Both the position numbers and the translations under genes were made by a program. Below are positions 1 to 5,579 of a stretch of DNA of 6,239 nucleotides, one piece after another. The stretch comes from Rhizobium leguminosarum (GTDB lineage: Bacteria; Pseudomonadota; Alphaproteobacteria; Rhizobiales; Rhizobiaceae). The DNA is taken from contig NZ_LWBS01000032.1 in assembly GCF_001652265.1 (NCBI RefSeq), positions 1-6,239 on the forward strand. The letters are read 5' to 3'. Below the pieces are notes generated by a model. That model did not search any database and was not told the origin of the DNA. It saw only the letters and a list, made by a program, of their open reading frames with translations. The stretch's first letter is position 1. Each line of letters starts with the position of its first letter.

Positions 1-156
1 GGCAAGTGCCAGCCGCAACAGCGTCTCAGCGTTCTTGATTTCCCGCACCCGCGTGAAAGCACCGCGCAACCGCGCCGTTGCTTCCAAGTCAAAACCCGCC
101 GGAAGCCGCGCGCGCACTTCCGGCCAACGATCCAAAATCTCAGGACGAATCTTCAT
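1..156 (-). CDS. IS4-family-type transposase, N-terminal 52 codons (cut by window edge)
   Basis: The reading frame starts at an ATG at 156 on the minus strand and stays open to the window edge, giving 52 residues that begin MKIRPEILDRWPEVRARLP. The stretch GFDLEATARLRGAFTRVRE followed by NAETLLRLALA matches the N-terminal helical region of IS4-type transposases, where a small residue-rich 'L..AR..GAF.R.R.I' segment precedes 'LLRLAL'. The catalytic DDE core would lie to the left of the window and cannot be seen, so whether the gene is intact is unknown. No good Shine-Dalgarno sequence precedes the ATG, which is common in insertion sequences. The gene points away from phoR. The element's outer end should fall between 157 and about 220, but its terminal inverted repeat cannot be fixed without the other end. 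An unrelated helical protein with a similar N-terminus is the main alternative. Confidence 0.68.
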   Translation of the reverse strand, partial: MKIRPEILDRWPEVRARLPAGFDLEATARLRGAFTRVREIKNAETLLRLALA

Positions 157-192
157 CCAAAGCTTGAATCACAACCAGATTCCTTATGTCCA

Positions 193-208
193 GCGCTAAA
201 CCTAGCGC
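193..208. repeat. Small inverted repeat between the transposase and phoR
   Basis: GCGCTA and TAGCGC are separated by AACC, giving a perfect 6-bp stem with a 4-base loop. It lies upstream of the transposase start and just before the larger phoR-side hairpin. It could lie at or near the tip of the insertion sequence, but there is no direct proof, and a 6-bp palindrome can occur by chance. Confidence 0.3.
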
Positions 209-220
209 ATATGACCCTAA

Positions 221-248
221 CCCTCTCCCCGTAAAAACGGGGAGAGGG
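221..248 (-). terminator. Perfect 12-bp stem-loop downstream of phoR (intergenic palindrome, probable transcription end)
   Basis: CCCTCTCCCCGT (221–232) and ACGGGGAGAGGG (237–248) form a perfect 12-bp stem around a four-base AAAA loop, ten bases past the phoR stop codon. No T-run follows on the minus strand, so it is not a textbook intrinsic terminator. From memory, palindromes with the CCCTCTCCCCG core preceded by CCCTAA are abundant between genes in rhizobia, and they may serve as terminators or mRNA 3'-end stabilisers. Its place between the phoR stop and the transposase suggests it belonged to phoR before the insertion sequence arrived. Confidence 0.6.
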
Positions 249-258
249 GACATGCTTG

Positions 259-1515
259 TCAGAAGCGCACCGTAAAGTCCGTGCCCTTGCCGACTTCCGA
301 CTTGACGATCAGCCGTGCCCGGTGGCGAGTGAGGATGTGCTTGACGATGGCAAGGCCGAGGCCGGTGCCCTTTTTCGAGCGGCTGTCCTCGATGCTGACG
401 CGGTAGAAGCGCTCGGTCAGGCGCGGCACATGCTCGGCCGGAATGCCCGGGCCTTTGTCGACGATGCTGACCTCGACCGGCTGGCCGGTGCCGTTCTTCA
501 GCCAGACATCGACGATCTGGCCCTCCTGGCCGTATTTGCAGGCATTTTCCATTAGGTTTTCGAAGACCTGGACAAGCTCGTCGCGATCTCCCAGCACCTC
601 GACCTTGCCGTCGGGCAGATGCAGGTTGATGTCGACGCCGACATCCCTTGCCAGCGGCACCAGCGCATCTCTGACATGGCCGAGCAGCGGCACCAGGTCG
701 ATCTTCTCATCCGGGGCAATGTGCGATTTCAGCTCCAGGCGGGAGAGCGACAGCAGGTCGTCGACCAGCCTGCTCATGCGCGTCGTCTGGTCGAGCATGA
801 TGTTGAGGAAACGCGCCTGCGCCTTCAGATCGTTCCTCGCCGGCCCCTGGATGGTCTCGATGAAGCCACGCAGCGAGGCAAGCGGCGTACGCAGCTCATG
901 GCTGGCATTGGCGACGAAATCCGACCGCATGCGGTCGATGCGGCGGACCTCCGATATATCGCGGAAGGAGAGGATGAAATAGCGCTCATGCGGGCCGTCA
1001 TCGGCCGCGAATTCAATGGGCGCGCTACGGACGATATAGACGCGCTCGGAGGGCAGCCGCTCGGAATGCTCTATCTGGTTCGGCGCGTTGGTGGCGATGG
1101 TTTCGCGCACCATGTCGAGCACGCCGGGCGAGCGCATACGGGCCGATATATGGGCGCCGAGCGCCATCTCGCCGAAGGCCTTTTCGGCAGCGCGGTTCTG
1201 GAAGAGCACCGAGGCATCGTCCGACAGCACCATGACGGGGATGTCGAGGCCGGCGAGCGTGGCGGAAACCTCCGGCAGGCGGCTTGGCGGCAGCTCCGGC
1301 TTCATCTCCACCGGCGGGGCGGGTTCGGCCTCGATGATCGGCGCCTCGTTGAAAAGCGCGGTGAGGATCATCACAAGCAGGAGGACGAGCACAACCCACT
1401 TGTTCATGCCGGCGGCAAGCGCGATCAGCGCGCTGAGGATCGCCGCAAGCAGCACCGGCCGTTCGCGCCGGATGCGCGCCAATAGGCTTTTTCTCCATGG
1501 AGTTTCGTCTGGCAA
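259..1515 (-). CDS. phoR: Phosphate regulon sensor histidine kinase PhoR
   Basis: Membrane sensor kinase of the phosphate-starvation system, which autophosphorylates and passes phosphate to the response regulator PhoB. With a TTG start at 1515 it has 418 residues. Two hydrophobic segments (about 20–36 and 40–55) form a hairpin with almost no periplasmic loop, as in PhoR, followed by a PAS-like domain (about 86–190). The kinase core is complete: H box SHELRTPL with His206, N box ENLMENACKYG with Asn324, G1 box DKGPGIP (353–359) and G2 box GTGLGLAIVK (383–392). The frame is open to a TTG at 1608, and an ATG at 1578 would give 439 residues. I prefer 1515 because GAGGG lies just upstream and because codons between 1578 and 1515 are AT-richer than the gene and include the rare ATA. 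The start remains uncertain. ppk2 is divergent. PhoR rather than another PAS kinase is supported by the membrane layout and the ppk2 neighbour. Confidence 0.88.
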   Translation of the reverse strand: MPDETPWRKSLLARIRRERPVLLAAILSALIALAAGMNKWVVLVLLLVMILTALFNEAPIIEAEPAPPVEMKPELPPSRLPEVSATLAGLDIPVMVLSDDASVLFQNRAAEKAFGEMALGAHISARMRSPGVLDMVRETIATNAPNQIEHSERLPSERVYIVRSAPIEFAADDGPHERYFILSFRDISEVRRIDRMRSDFVANASHELRTPLASLRGFIETIQGPARNDLKAQARFLNIMLDQTTRMSRLVDDLLSLSRLELKSHIAPDEKIDLVPLLGHVRDALVPLARDVGVDINLHLPDGKVEVLGDRDELVQVFENLMENACKYGQEGQIVDVWLKNGTGQPVEVSIVDKGPGIPAEHVPRLTERFYRVSIEDSRSKKGTGLGLAIVKHILTRHRARLIVKSEVGKGTDFTVRF

Positions 1516-1712
1516 GTGCCCTCGCGGCGTCGATTCGTTTTTCTCTATATTGAACTCTGCCTGATAGCGGCACTTCATGACAGAAGTTTTCGGGCTGCCG
1601 CGTCTCAAGCGAAAGGCCGCAGCCGAAAGCCACGAAAAATTGCCGACCGATTGCGAAAGATTTGATTTTCAACGGTAACTATGTTGGCCTGCGGGAAGAG
1701 AACAATCCGGCT

Positions 1713-1720
1713 GAGGAGGA
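1713..1720 (+). promoter_or_regulatory. Strong ribosome binding site that fixes the ppk2 start
   Basis: GAGGAGGA lies four bases before the ATG at 1725. The frame stays open further upstream to a TTG at 1662, but that TTG has no comparable site and would add 21 residues (beginning [13 protein letters not shown]) that look unlike the family. The site therefore decides for the ATG at 1725. Confidence 0.8.
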
Positions 1721-1724
1721 CCAT

Positions 1725-2606
1725 ATGGACGAGGACGTCGAAAACAGGGCCGTGGAGCTGGAGATCCGCGGGAAGAAACGCACCTTCGATGTCGACGATC
1801 CCATCCTGCCGAACTGGGTGGACGAACGCGCGCTGGACTCCGGCGACTTCCCCCACAAGAAGAAGCTCAAGGAGGAGGACTATCTGGAGGAGCTGGAAAA
1901 GCTGCAGATCGAACTCGTCAAGGTGCAGTTCTGGCTGCAGGCGACCGGCAAGCGGGTGATGGCGCTGTTTGAGGGGCGCGACGCTGCCGGCAAGGGTGGC
2001 GCGATCTCGGCCTCTTCGGCGCATATGAACCCACGCCTTGCCCGCGTCGTGGCGCTGACAAAGCCGACCGAGCGCGAACAGGGGCAATGGTATTTCCAGC
2101 GTTATGTCGCGCAATTTCCGACGGCTGGCGAATTCGTGCTGTTCGACCGGTCCTGGTACAACCGCGCCGGTGTCGAGCCGGTCATGGGCTTCTGCACGCC
2201 GCAGCAATATGAGGATTTCCTCAAGCAGACGCCGCAGCTCGAAAAGATCATCGCCCATGAGGGCATCTTCTTCTTCAAATTCTATCTCGATATCGGCCGC
2301 GAGATGCAGTTGAAGCGTTTCCACGATCGCCGGCATGATCCGCTGAAGGTCTGGAAACTGTCGTCGATGGACATCGCGGCGCTGACGAAATGGGACGATT
2401 ACAGCGACAAGCGCAACCGGATGCTGAAGGAAACCCATACGGATTTCGCACCCTGGACGGTGATCCGCGCCAACGACAAGCGGCGGGCGCGCCTAGAGCT
2501 CATCCGCCACATGCTGAACAGGGTGGATTATGACGGCAAGAACAAACAGGCGCTCGGCACGGTCGATGCAGAGATCATCGGCTCAGGGCCTGGATTTCTG
2601 AAATAG
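1725..2606 (+). CDS. ppk2: Polyphosphate kinase 2 (PPK2 family)
   Basis: Cytoplasmic enzyme that transfers phosphate between inorganic polyphosphate and nucleoside di- and triphosphates. One-domain family members mainly make ATP or GTP from polyphosphate. The 293 residues show the whole PPK2 signature: Walker A loop GRDAAGKGG (84–92, Lys90), [10 protein letters not shown] (102–111), the Walker B-like block [15 protein letters not shown] (137–151, Asp141 and Arg142), the basic lid [16 protein letters not shown] (198–213), then [12 protein letters not shown] and [16 protein letters not shown]. The length fits a single-domain enzyme. The acidic and basic N-terminal 60 residues are a typical extension. 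It is divergent from phoR with about 200 bases between starts, and from memory the S. meliloti orthologue SMc02148 has the same neighbour. I found no convincing PhoB box in the gap. The stop codon lies in a 15-base imperfect tandem repeat, described separately. Preference for ADP or GDP cannot be read from the sequence. Confidence 0.95.
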   Translation: MDEDVENRAVELEIRGKKRTFDVDDPILPNWVDERALDSGDFPHKKKLKEEDYLEELEKLQIELVKVQFWLQATGKRVMALFEGRDAAGKGGAISASSAHMNPRLARVVALTKPTEREQGQWYFQRYVAQFPTAGEFVLFDRSWYNRAGVEPVMGFCTPQQYEDFLKQTPQLEKIIAHEGIFFFKFYLDIGREMQLKRFHDRRHDPLKVWKLSSMDIAALTKWDDYSDKRNRMLKETHTDFAPWTVIRANDKRRARLELIRHMLNRVDYDGKNKQALGTVDAEIIGSGPGFLK

Positions 2607-2621
2607 GGCTTCCTGAAATAG
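2592..2621 (+). repeat. 15-base imperfect tandem repeat spanning the ppk2 stop codon
   Basis: Two adjacent 15-base units each read Gly-Phe-Leu-Lys-stop in the ppk2 frame: GGA TTT CTG AAA TAG (2592–2606) and GGC TTC CTG AAA TAG (2607–2621). They differ only at two third-codon positions, both synonymous. The second unit lies after the stop, so it adds a backup in-frame stop. The convergent gene ends at 2663, and I see no clear intrinsic terminator in the 56 bases between the two stops. Confidence 0.7.
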
Positions 2622-2662
2622 GCGTAGGCTAAACGGGGTCACCGGCTCCGCCGCGACCGAGA

Positions 2663-3862
2663 TCACTGCCCCGGCAGGATGCGGATGGCGAAGAGGTTGA
2701 TGCCGCGCGCCTTGCCGTCGAGATCGCTGTTGATCGTCAGCGTGCCCGGCGAATTCGGCGCCAGCGAGCGGTCGAACTTCACCTGCAGCAGCGCATCCGA
2801 TTTTTCCCGGGTGACGGTGAAGCGATGGCGAGCGCAATTGCCGAGCGTCTGGAAATTGCACTCGACGGTGATCTGGGTCGGCTCGTCGGTAGTGGACTGC
2901 AGCGTCAGCGCGATGGTCGAGGATTTGCCGGCCAGCTGCTGCAGCACCGAAGGCGGCACGCTGATCGAGACATTGCCATCGGCTGCACCGCTTTCGGAAA
3001 TCAGCCGGACGGCGGGGCCGTCATTCTCGGTGATCTTTTCGGTGCGCGCCCGCGGGCCGCTCTGGATCTTGTCGGCGTCCTCAGGCTTGAACAGCGGGAT
3101 CCAATCGGCCGAGAAACTGTTCTGCGGATCGATGGTCACCGGCTCATCGGTGTGAGAGCCCGCATTCCCGGCGCTGTCGTCATTGCCGGTGAAATCCTCA
3201 GGCTGGGTGCTTGCCGGCGGATTGGCGACGCTGGTGTCGCGCTCGGCCGCCGTCATCAGCAGGCCTGATGTATGCGCCCACCAGGCGCCGATGCCGATGA
3301 AGGCGAGCAGCACGCACCAGACGAGCAGCCTCGAAAAAAACTTGCGCGGCTTGCGGCGGCCTGCAGCCCGCTCCGGGCGGAAATCCATATTGGTGGCGCG
3401 CTGACCGCGGGCAAGGCGTTCCTCGCCGACGGGAGCGGCAGCCAGATGATCGGCACTGCCGGCATGCACGTCATCGAGGCTGGACTCGTCGCCGCGGCTG
3501 AGAGCCACCTCGGGGGTGCGGCTTTCGCCTGCGGGCACGGGACTGTCGATGAGGCTGTCGATATCGGCCACATCACCGCGCGGAACCGGCGGCGCCGGCA
3601 TTTCCACCACCGGCGGCACGGGCACTTCAGGCGGCCTCTGGCGGGGGTGAAGGCGCTCGCGCTCCTCGCCTTCGATGGCGTGGATGGTGCTTTCGAGGCG
3701 ATGGCGGTGATGGGCGACGACTTCGGTGTCGGTGATATCCTGCTTGCGCAAGCCGGCTTCCAGCGCCTGGCGGGCCGACTGATAGATCCTCGCTCGAACC
3801 TCCGGATTGTCGCGATCGGAATTTTCGAGCGCAGTTCTGATGGCCGTTTCTAATCCGCTCAC
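2663..3862 (-). CDS. Single-pass membrane protein of unknown function with a beta-rich C-terminal domain
   Basis: I do not recognise a named family. The 399 residues divide into four parts. Residues 1–75 are charged and probably helical (e.g. ARIYQSARQALEAGLRKQ). Residues 76–170 are low-complexity, rich in Pro, Ala and acidic residues (PPEVPVPPVVEMPAPPVP). A basic patch (RRKPRKFFSR, 169–178) leads into one membrane segment (about 179–201, with LLVWCVLLAFIGIGAWW). After a polar Asp/Asn/Ser/Thr linker comes a C-terminal domain (about 250–399) of short alternating strands that looks like a beta sandwich. The basic patch ahead of the segment predicts a cytoplasmic N-terminus and periplasmic C-terminus. 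Cys335 and Cys343 sit in the beta domain and could form a disulfide. The GTG start at 3862 is supported by GAAGGA (3869–3874) six bases upstream. It is convergent with ppk2 and divergent from the nitronate monooxygenase gene, so it is probably transcribed alone. The layout suggests an envelope protein, but the function is unknown. Confidence 0.8.
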   Translation of the reverse strand: MSGLETAIRTALENSDRDNPEVRARIYQSARQALEAGLRKQDITDTEVVAHHRHRLESTIHAIEGEERERLHPRQRPPEVPVPPVVEMPAPPVPRGDVADIDSLIDSPVPAGESRTPEVALSRGDESSLDDVHAGSADHLAAAPVGEERLARGQRATNMDFRPERAAGRRKPRKFFSRLLVWCVLLAFIGIGAWWAHTSGLLMTAAERDTSVANPPASTQPEDFTGNDDSAGNAGSHTDEPVTIDPQNSFSADWIPLFKPEDADKIQSGPRARTEKITENDGPAVRLISESGAADGNVSISVPPSVLQQLAGKSSTIALTLQSTTDEPTQITVECNFQTLGNCARHRFTVTREKSDALLQVKFDRSLAPNSPGTLTINSDLDGKARGINLFAIRILPGQ

Positions 3863-4150
3863 ATTCAGTCCTTCACCTTGAATTCGGCATCGGACTGCAA
3901 TCCCCGCCGTTCTCCATCAAAATTCGGTAGCGTCAAGTGCGGCAAACCGCAAGCCTTGCGAGGGCGGGCCGCGGTTGATCGGCGGGGATAATCGGCAGGT
4001 TTCACCGCTTGCGGGCCTTATTATATGAGCTTTCTCGGACGTATATATTCCGGCTGAAATCGACGAAGGCATGGCAGCCGCTCTTTTATCGCCTTTTCAT
4101 CTCTGTTATGAGATTGACGTTTTCGTAAACGTCAATGGAAGCGATGAGCC
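3863..4150. other. 288-base divergent intergenic region with promoters for both neighbours
   Basis: The gap separates two divergently transcribed genes and must hold both promoters. On the left is the minus-strand ribosome binding site at 3869–3874. The middle (about 3930–4015) is GC-rich, with weak short inverted repeats such as AACCGC (3945–3950) against GCGGTT (3971–3976). From about 4018 it becomes AT-rich, with TATA-like stretches at 4021–4026 and 4042–4049, the most likely place for the rightward promoter, although no clean -35/-10 pair with 17-base spacing is visible. A strong palindrome at 4113–4136 is listed separately. I see no gene or RNA in it. Confidence 0.5.
4113..4136. promoter_or_regulatory. 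Perfect 10-bp inverted repeat, probable operator of the nitronate monooxygenase gene
   Basis: The arms ATTGACGTTT (4113–4122) and AAACGTCAAT (4127–4136) are exact reverse complements around a TCGT centre, and the right arm ends 14 bases before the ATG. The AT-rich outer positions, ACGT cores and dimer-sized spacing are those of a protein-binding site rather than a terminator, since no T-run follows and it precedes the gene. ACGT-containing palindromes of this type recall, from memory, the sites of MerR-family regulators of branched-chain and acyl-CoA catabolism (LiuR-like). That regulator assignment is inference. No regulator gene is present in the window. Confidence 0.6.
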
Positions 4151-5110
4151 ATGGCCCTGCCCCCGATCCTGAAGGACAGATTGAGACTGCCGGTCATCGG
4201 CTCGCCGCTGTTCATCATCTCGCATCCGGCGCTGACACTGGCGCAATGCAAGGCGGGCATCGTCGGGGCGTTTCCGGCACTGAACGCCCGGCCGGAAAGC
4301 CAGCTCGACGAATGGCTGGCCGAGATTACCGAGGAGCTTGCCCGCCACGACGCCGCCCATCCGGAGCGGCCGGCTGCCCCCTTTGCCGTCAACCAGATCG
4401 TCCATATGTCGAACAAGCGGCTGGAGCACGACCTTACGCTCTGCGTCAAATATAAGGTGCCGATCGTCATCTCCTCGCTCGGCGCCGTGCCCGAGGTCAA
4501 CGCCGCCGTGCACTCCTATGGCGGCATCGTGCTGCATGACATCATCAACAACCGCCACGCCCATTCGGCGATCCGCAAGGGGGCCGACGGGCTGATCGCA
4601 GTTGCCGCCGGCGCCGGCGGCCATGCCGGCACGCTGTCGCCCTTTGCGCTTGTCCAGGAAATCCGCGAATGGTTCGATGGGCCGCTGCTGCTGGCCGGCG
4701 CCATCGCCACCGGCGGCGCCATCCTCGCCGCTGAAGCGATGGGCGCCGACATGGCCTATATCGGCTCGCCCTTCATCGCCACTGAAGAGGCGCGCGCCGC
4801 GGACGCCTACAAGCAGGCGATCGTCGAAGGTGCTGCTGGCGATATTGTCTATTCCAACTATTTCACCGGCGTGCACGGCAACTATCTCAAGCCCTCGATC
4901 GTCGCTGCCGGCATGGACCCCGACAACCTGCCGCTCGCCGATGTCTCGAAGATGGATTTCGAGCAGGCTGTCGGCGGCGCCAAGGCCTGGAAGGACATAT
5001 GGGGCAGCGGCCAGGGCATCAGCGCGATCAAGGCCGTCGAGCCGGTGGCCAAACTCGTCGACCGGCTGGAGGCCGAATACAGGGCGGCGCGCGCCCGGCT
5101 GGCGCTCTGA
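4151..5110 (+). CDS. Nitronate monooxygenase-type FMN oxidoreductase
   Basis: FMN-dependent cytoplasmic enzyme of the 2-nitropropane dioxygenase / nitronate monooxygenase family. Characterised members oxidise alkyl nitronates, while some relatives are NAD(P)H:quinone reductases or act in other flavin reactions. The 319-residue TIM-barrel protein shows PVIGSPLFIISHPALT at the N-terminus (14–29), AVNQIVHMSN (79–88), VPIVISSLGAV (103–113), the family signature AAGAGGHAGT (152–161, with conserved His158), the FMN-phosphate region LLLAGAIATGGAI (179–191) and MGADMAYIGSPFIAT (197–211). The length is normal. The ATG at 4151 is preceded by GGAAGCG about seven bases upstream, and the N-terminus aligns with the family's usual start. 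The gene stands alone between a palindromic operator candidate and a T-tract hairpin, so it is probably monocistronic. The natural substrate cannot be told from the sequence. Confidence 0.9.
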   Translation: MALPPILKDRLRLPVIGSPLFIISHPALTLAQCKAGIVGAFPALNARPESQLDEWLAEITEELARHDAAHPERPAAPFAVNQIVHMSNKRLEHDLTLCVKYKVPIVISSLGAVPEVNAAVHSYGGIVLHDIINNRHAHSAIRKGADGLIAVAAGAGGHAGTLSPFALVQEIREWFDGPLLLAGAIATGGAILAAEAMGADMAYIGSPFIATEEARAADAYKQAIVEGAAGDIVYSNYFTGVHGNYLKPSIVAAGMDPDNLPLADVSKMDFEQAVGGAKAWKDIWGSGQGISAIKAVEPVAKLVDRLEAEYRAARARLAL

Positions 5111-5142
5111 GGCGCCCCTTAACGCGCCCTGGCCTCTTTTTT
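5109..5142 (+). terminator. Probable intrinsic terminator after the nitronate monooxygenase gene
   Basis: GAGGC (5109–5113), overlapping the stop codon, pairs with GCCTC (5132–5136), which is followed directly by TTTTTT (5137–5142). Inside the loop, GGCGC (5111–5115) can instead pair with GCGCC (5124–5128). The outer stem is only 5 bp and the loop is long, but the T-run just after it and the position immediately past the gene support termination. Confidence 0.5.
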
Positions 5143-5163
5143 GCCAAAGGCATGACAGGGCGC

Positions 5164-5192
5164 TTGAAATCTTCAGACAATGGCTGTATCAG
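5164..5192 (+). promoter_or_regulatory. Promoter of the tRNA-Thr gene
   Basis: TTGAAA (5164–5169) as -35 and TATCAG (5187–5192) as -10 are separated by exactly 17 bases, matching the housekeeping sigma consensus at 5 of 6 and 4 of 6 positions. Transcription would start near 5199, leaving a leader of about 34 bases before the mature tRNA at 5233. The box sequences were assigned by eye. Confidence 0.5.
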
Positions 5193-5232
5193 CGCCATGC
5201 AAATCGCAGGCCGCATGCTTCGGCCGTGAGGG

Positions 5233-5308
5233 GCCGCTTTAGCTCAGGTGGTAGAGCACATCATTCGTAATGATGGGGTCGCAGGTTCGAGTCCTGCAAG
5301 CGGCACCA
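5233..5308 (+). tRNA. tRNA-Thr (anticodon CGT)
   Basis: A 76-base gene with the full cloverleaf. The acceptor stem GCCGCTT (5233–5239) pairs with AAGCGGC (5298–5304), followed by discriminator A and an encoded CCA (5306–5308). The anticodon stem CATCA/TGATG (5259–5263 and 5271–5275) encloses the loop TTCGTAA with anticodon CGT (5266–5268), which reads ACG threonine codons. The T arm GCAGG-TTCGAGT-CCTGC is perfect. The DNA changes to AT-richer accessory sequence directly after the CCA, which makes this 3' end a candidate integration site for mobile elements. Confidence 0.97.
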
Positions 5309-5309
5309 T

Positions 5310-5426
5310 TTATTTATAAGCCTCTCTTAAAATCCTGTGTTTGCCTTTAGCTGTCTTTGGCCACTCGGCAGGCGAAATTTTAGCAATTAGAGCCTCTTCA
5401 CTCATGGCGGCTGGGCTGCCCTTCAT
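5310..5426 (-). pseudogene. Small 38-codon ORF, possible remnant of a regulator N-terminus
   Basis: A minus-strand ATG frame of 38 codons ends two bases beyond the tRNA CCA end. Its last part reads WPKTAKGKHRILREAYK and then stops. The 'K...RIL.EA' pattern resembles the start of the DNA-binding helix in TetR-type repressors, where more than 150 residues should follow, so this could be a gene cut off where foreign DNA joined the tRNA. A second in-frame ATG lies at 5405. There is no strong ribosome binding site, and 38 codons can arise by chance. I cannot assign a function. Confidence 0.2.
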
Positions 5427-5475
5427 CTACATATGAGCAACTGATGTCGTTCGAGCGAGAGCAGGCTTAACAACT

Positions 5476-5496
5476 AGGAGGGTCTATGAGGACATC
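5476..5496 (+). pseudogene. Start of a gene interrupted by the IS66 element
   Basis: AGGAGGG (5476–5482) is a near-perfect ribosome binding site three bases before an ATG at 5486. The frame reads Met-Arg-Thr and then meets the IS66 end at 5497, where it stops at once (TCG TAA). The eight bases before the IS end, AGGACATC (5489–5496), are the expected target duplication of an IS66 element, and these elements make 8-bp duplications. This is best read as the start of a gene knocked out by the insertion, with the rest lying beyond the right end of the element, outside the window. The identity of the gene cannot be known from three codons. Confidence 0.45.
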
Positions 5497-5579
5497 GTAA
5501 GCGACAAGCTGACCCCATCTGGCGTTGGTAGGGTTGGCGGCTGTATTGCGGACAGACGATTCACAAACTGTGAGCTTCT

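Noticed and set aside
619..1485. A long open frame of 288 codons on the plus strand opposite phoR
   Set aside because: It lies wholly antisense to a clear histidine kinase. The translation is rich in Arg, His, Gly and Asp with no domain, as expected from GC-rich codon bias on the opposite strand.
1577..1583. CTGTCAT on the minus strand as a Pho box
   Set aside because: A functional box needs repeated half-sites at 11-base spacing. The positions 11 bases to either side match at only one or two of seven bases.
1605..2438. A 277-codon minus-strand open frame opposite ppk2
   Set aside because: It is antisense to an unmistakable PPK2 gene, shows Leu/Arg/His-rich low-complexity translation and has no motif or ribosome binding site.
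3272..3853. A 193-codon plus-strand open frame opposite the membrane protein gene
   Set aside because: The minus-strand gene has a good ribosome binding site and a coherent domain layout, while this frame has neither.
3943..3977. Inverted repeat AACCGC / GCGGTT in the divergent intergenic region as an RNA or riboswitch
   Set aside because: A 6-bp stem with a 20-base loop in GC-rich DNA is expected by chance, and no riboswitch core is recognisable.
4106..4876. A 256-codon minus-strand open frame opposite the nitronate monooxygenase gene
   Set aside because: It is a shadow of the coding strand, since all family motifs of the flavoenzyme are in the plus-strand frame.
5152..5229. A short 25-codon plus-strand frame between the terminator and the tRNA
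   Set aside because: It overlaps the tRNA promoter, has no ribosome binding site and shows no similarity I recognise.
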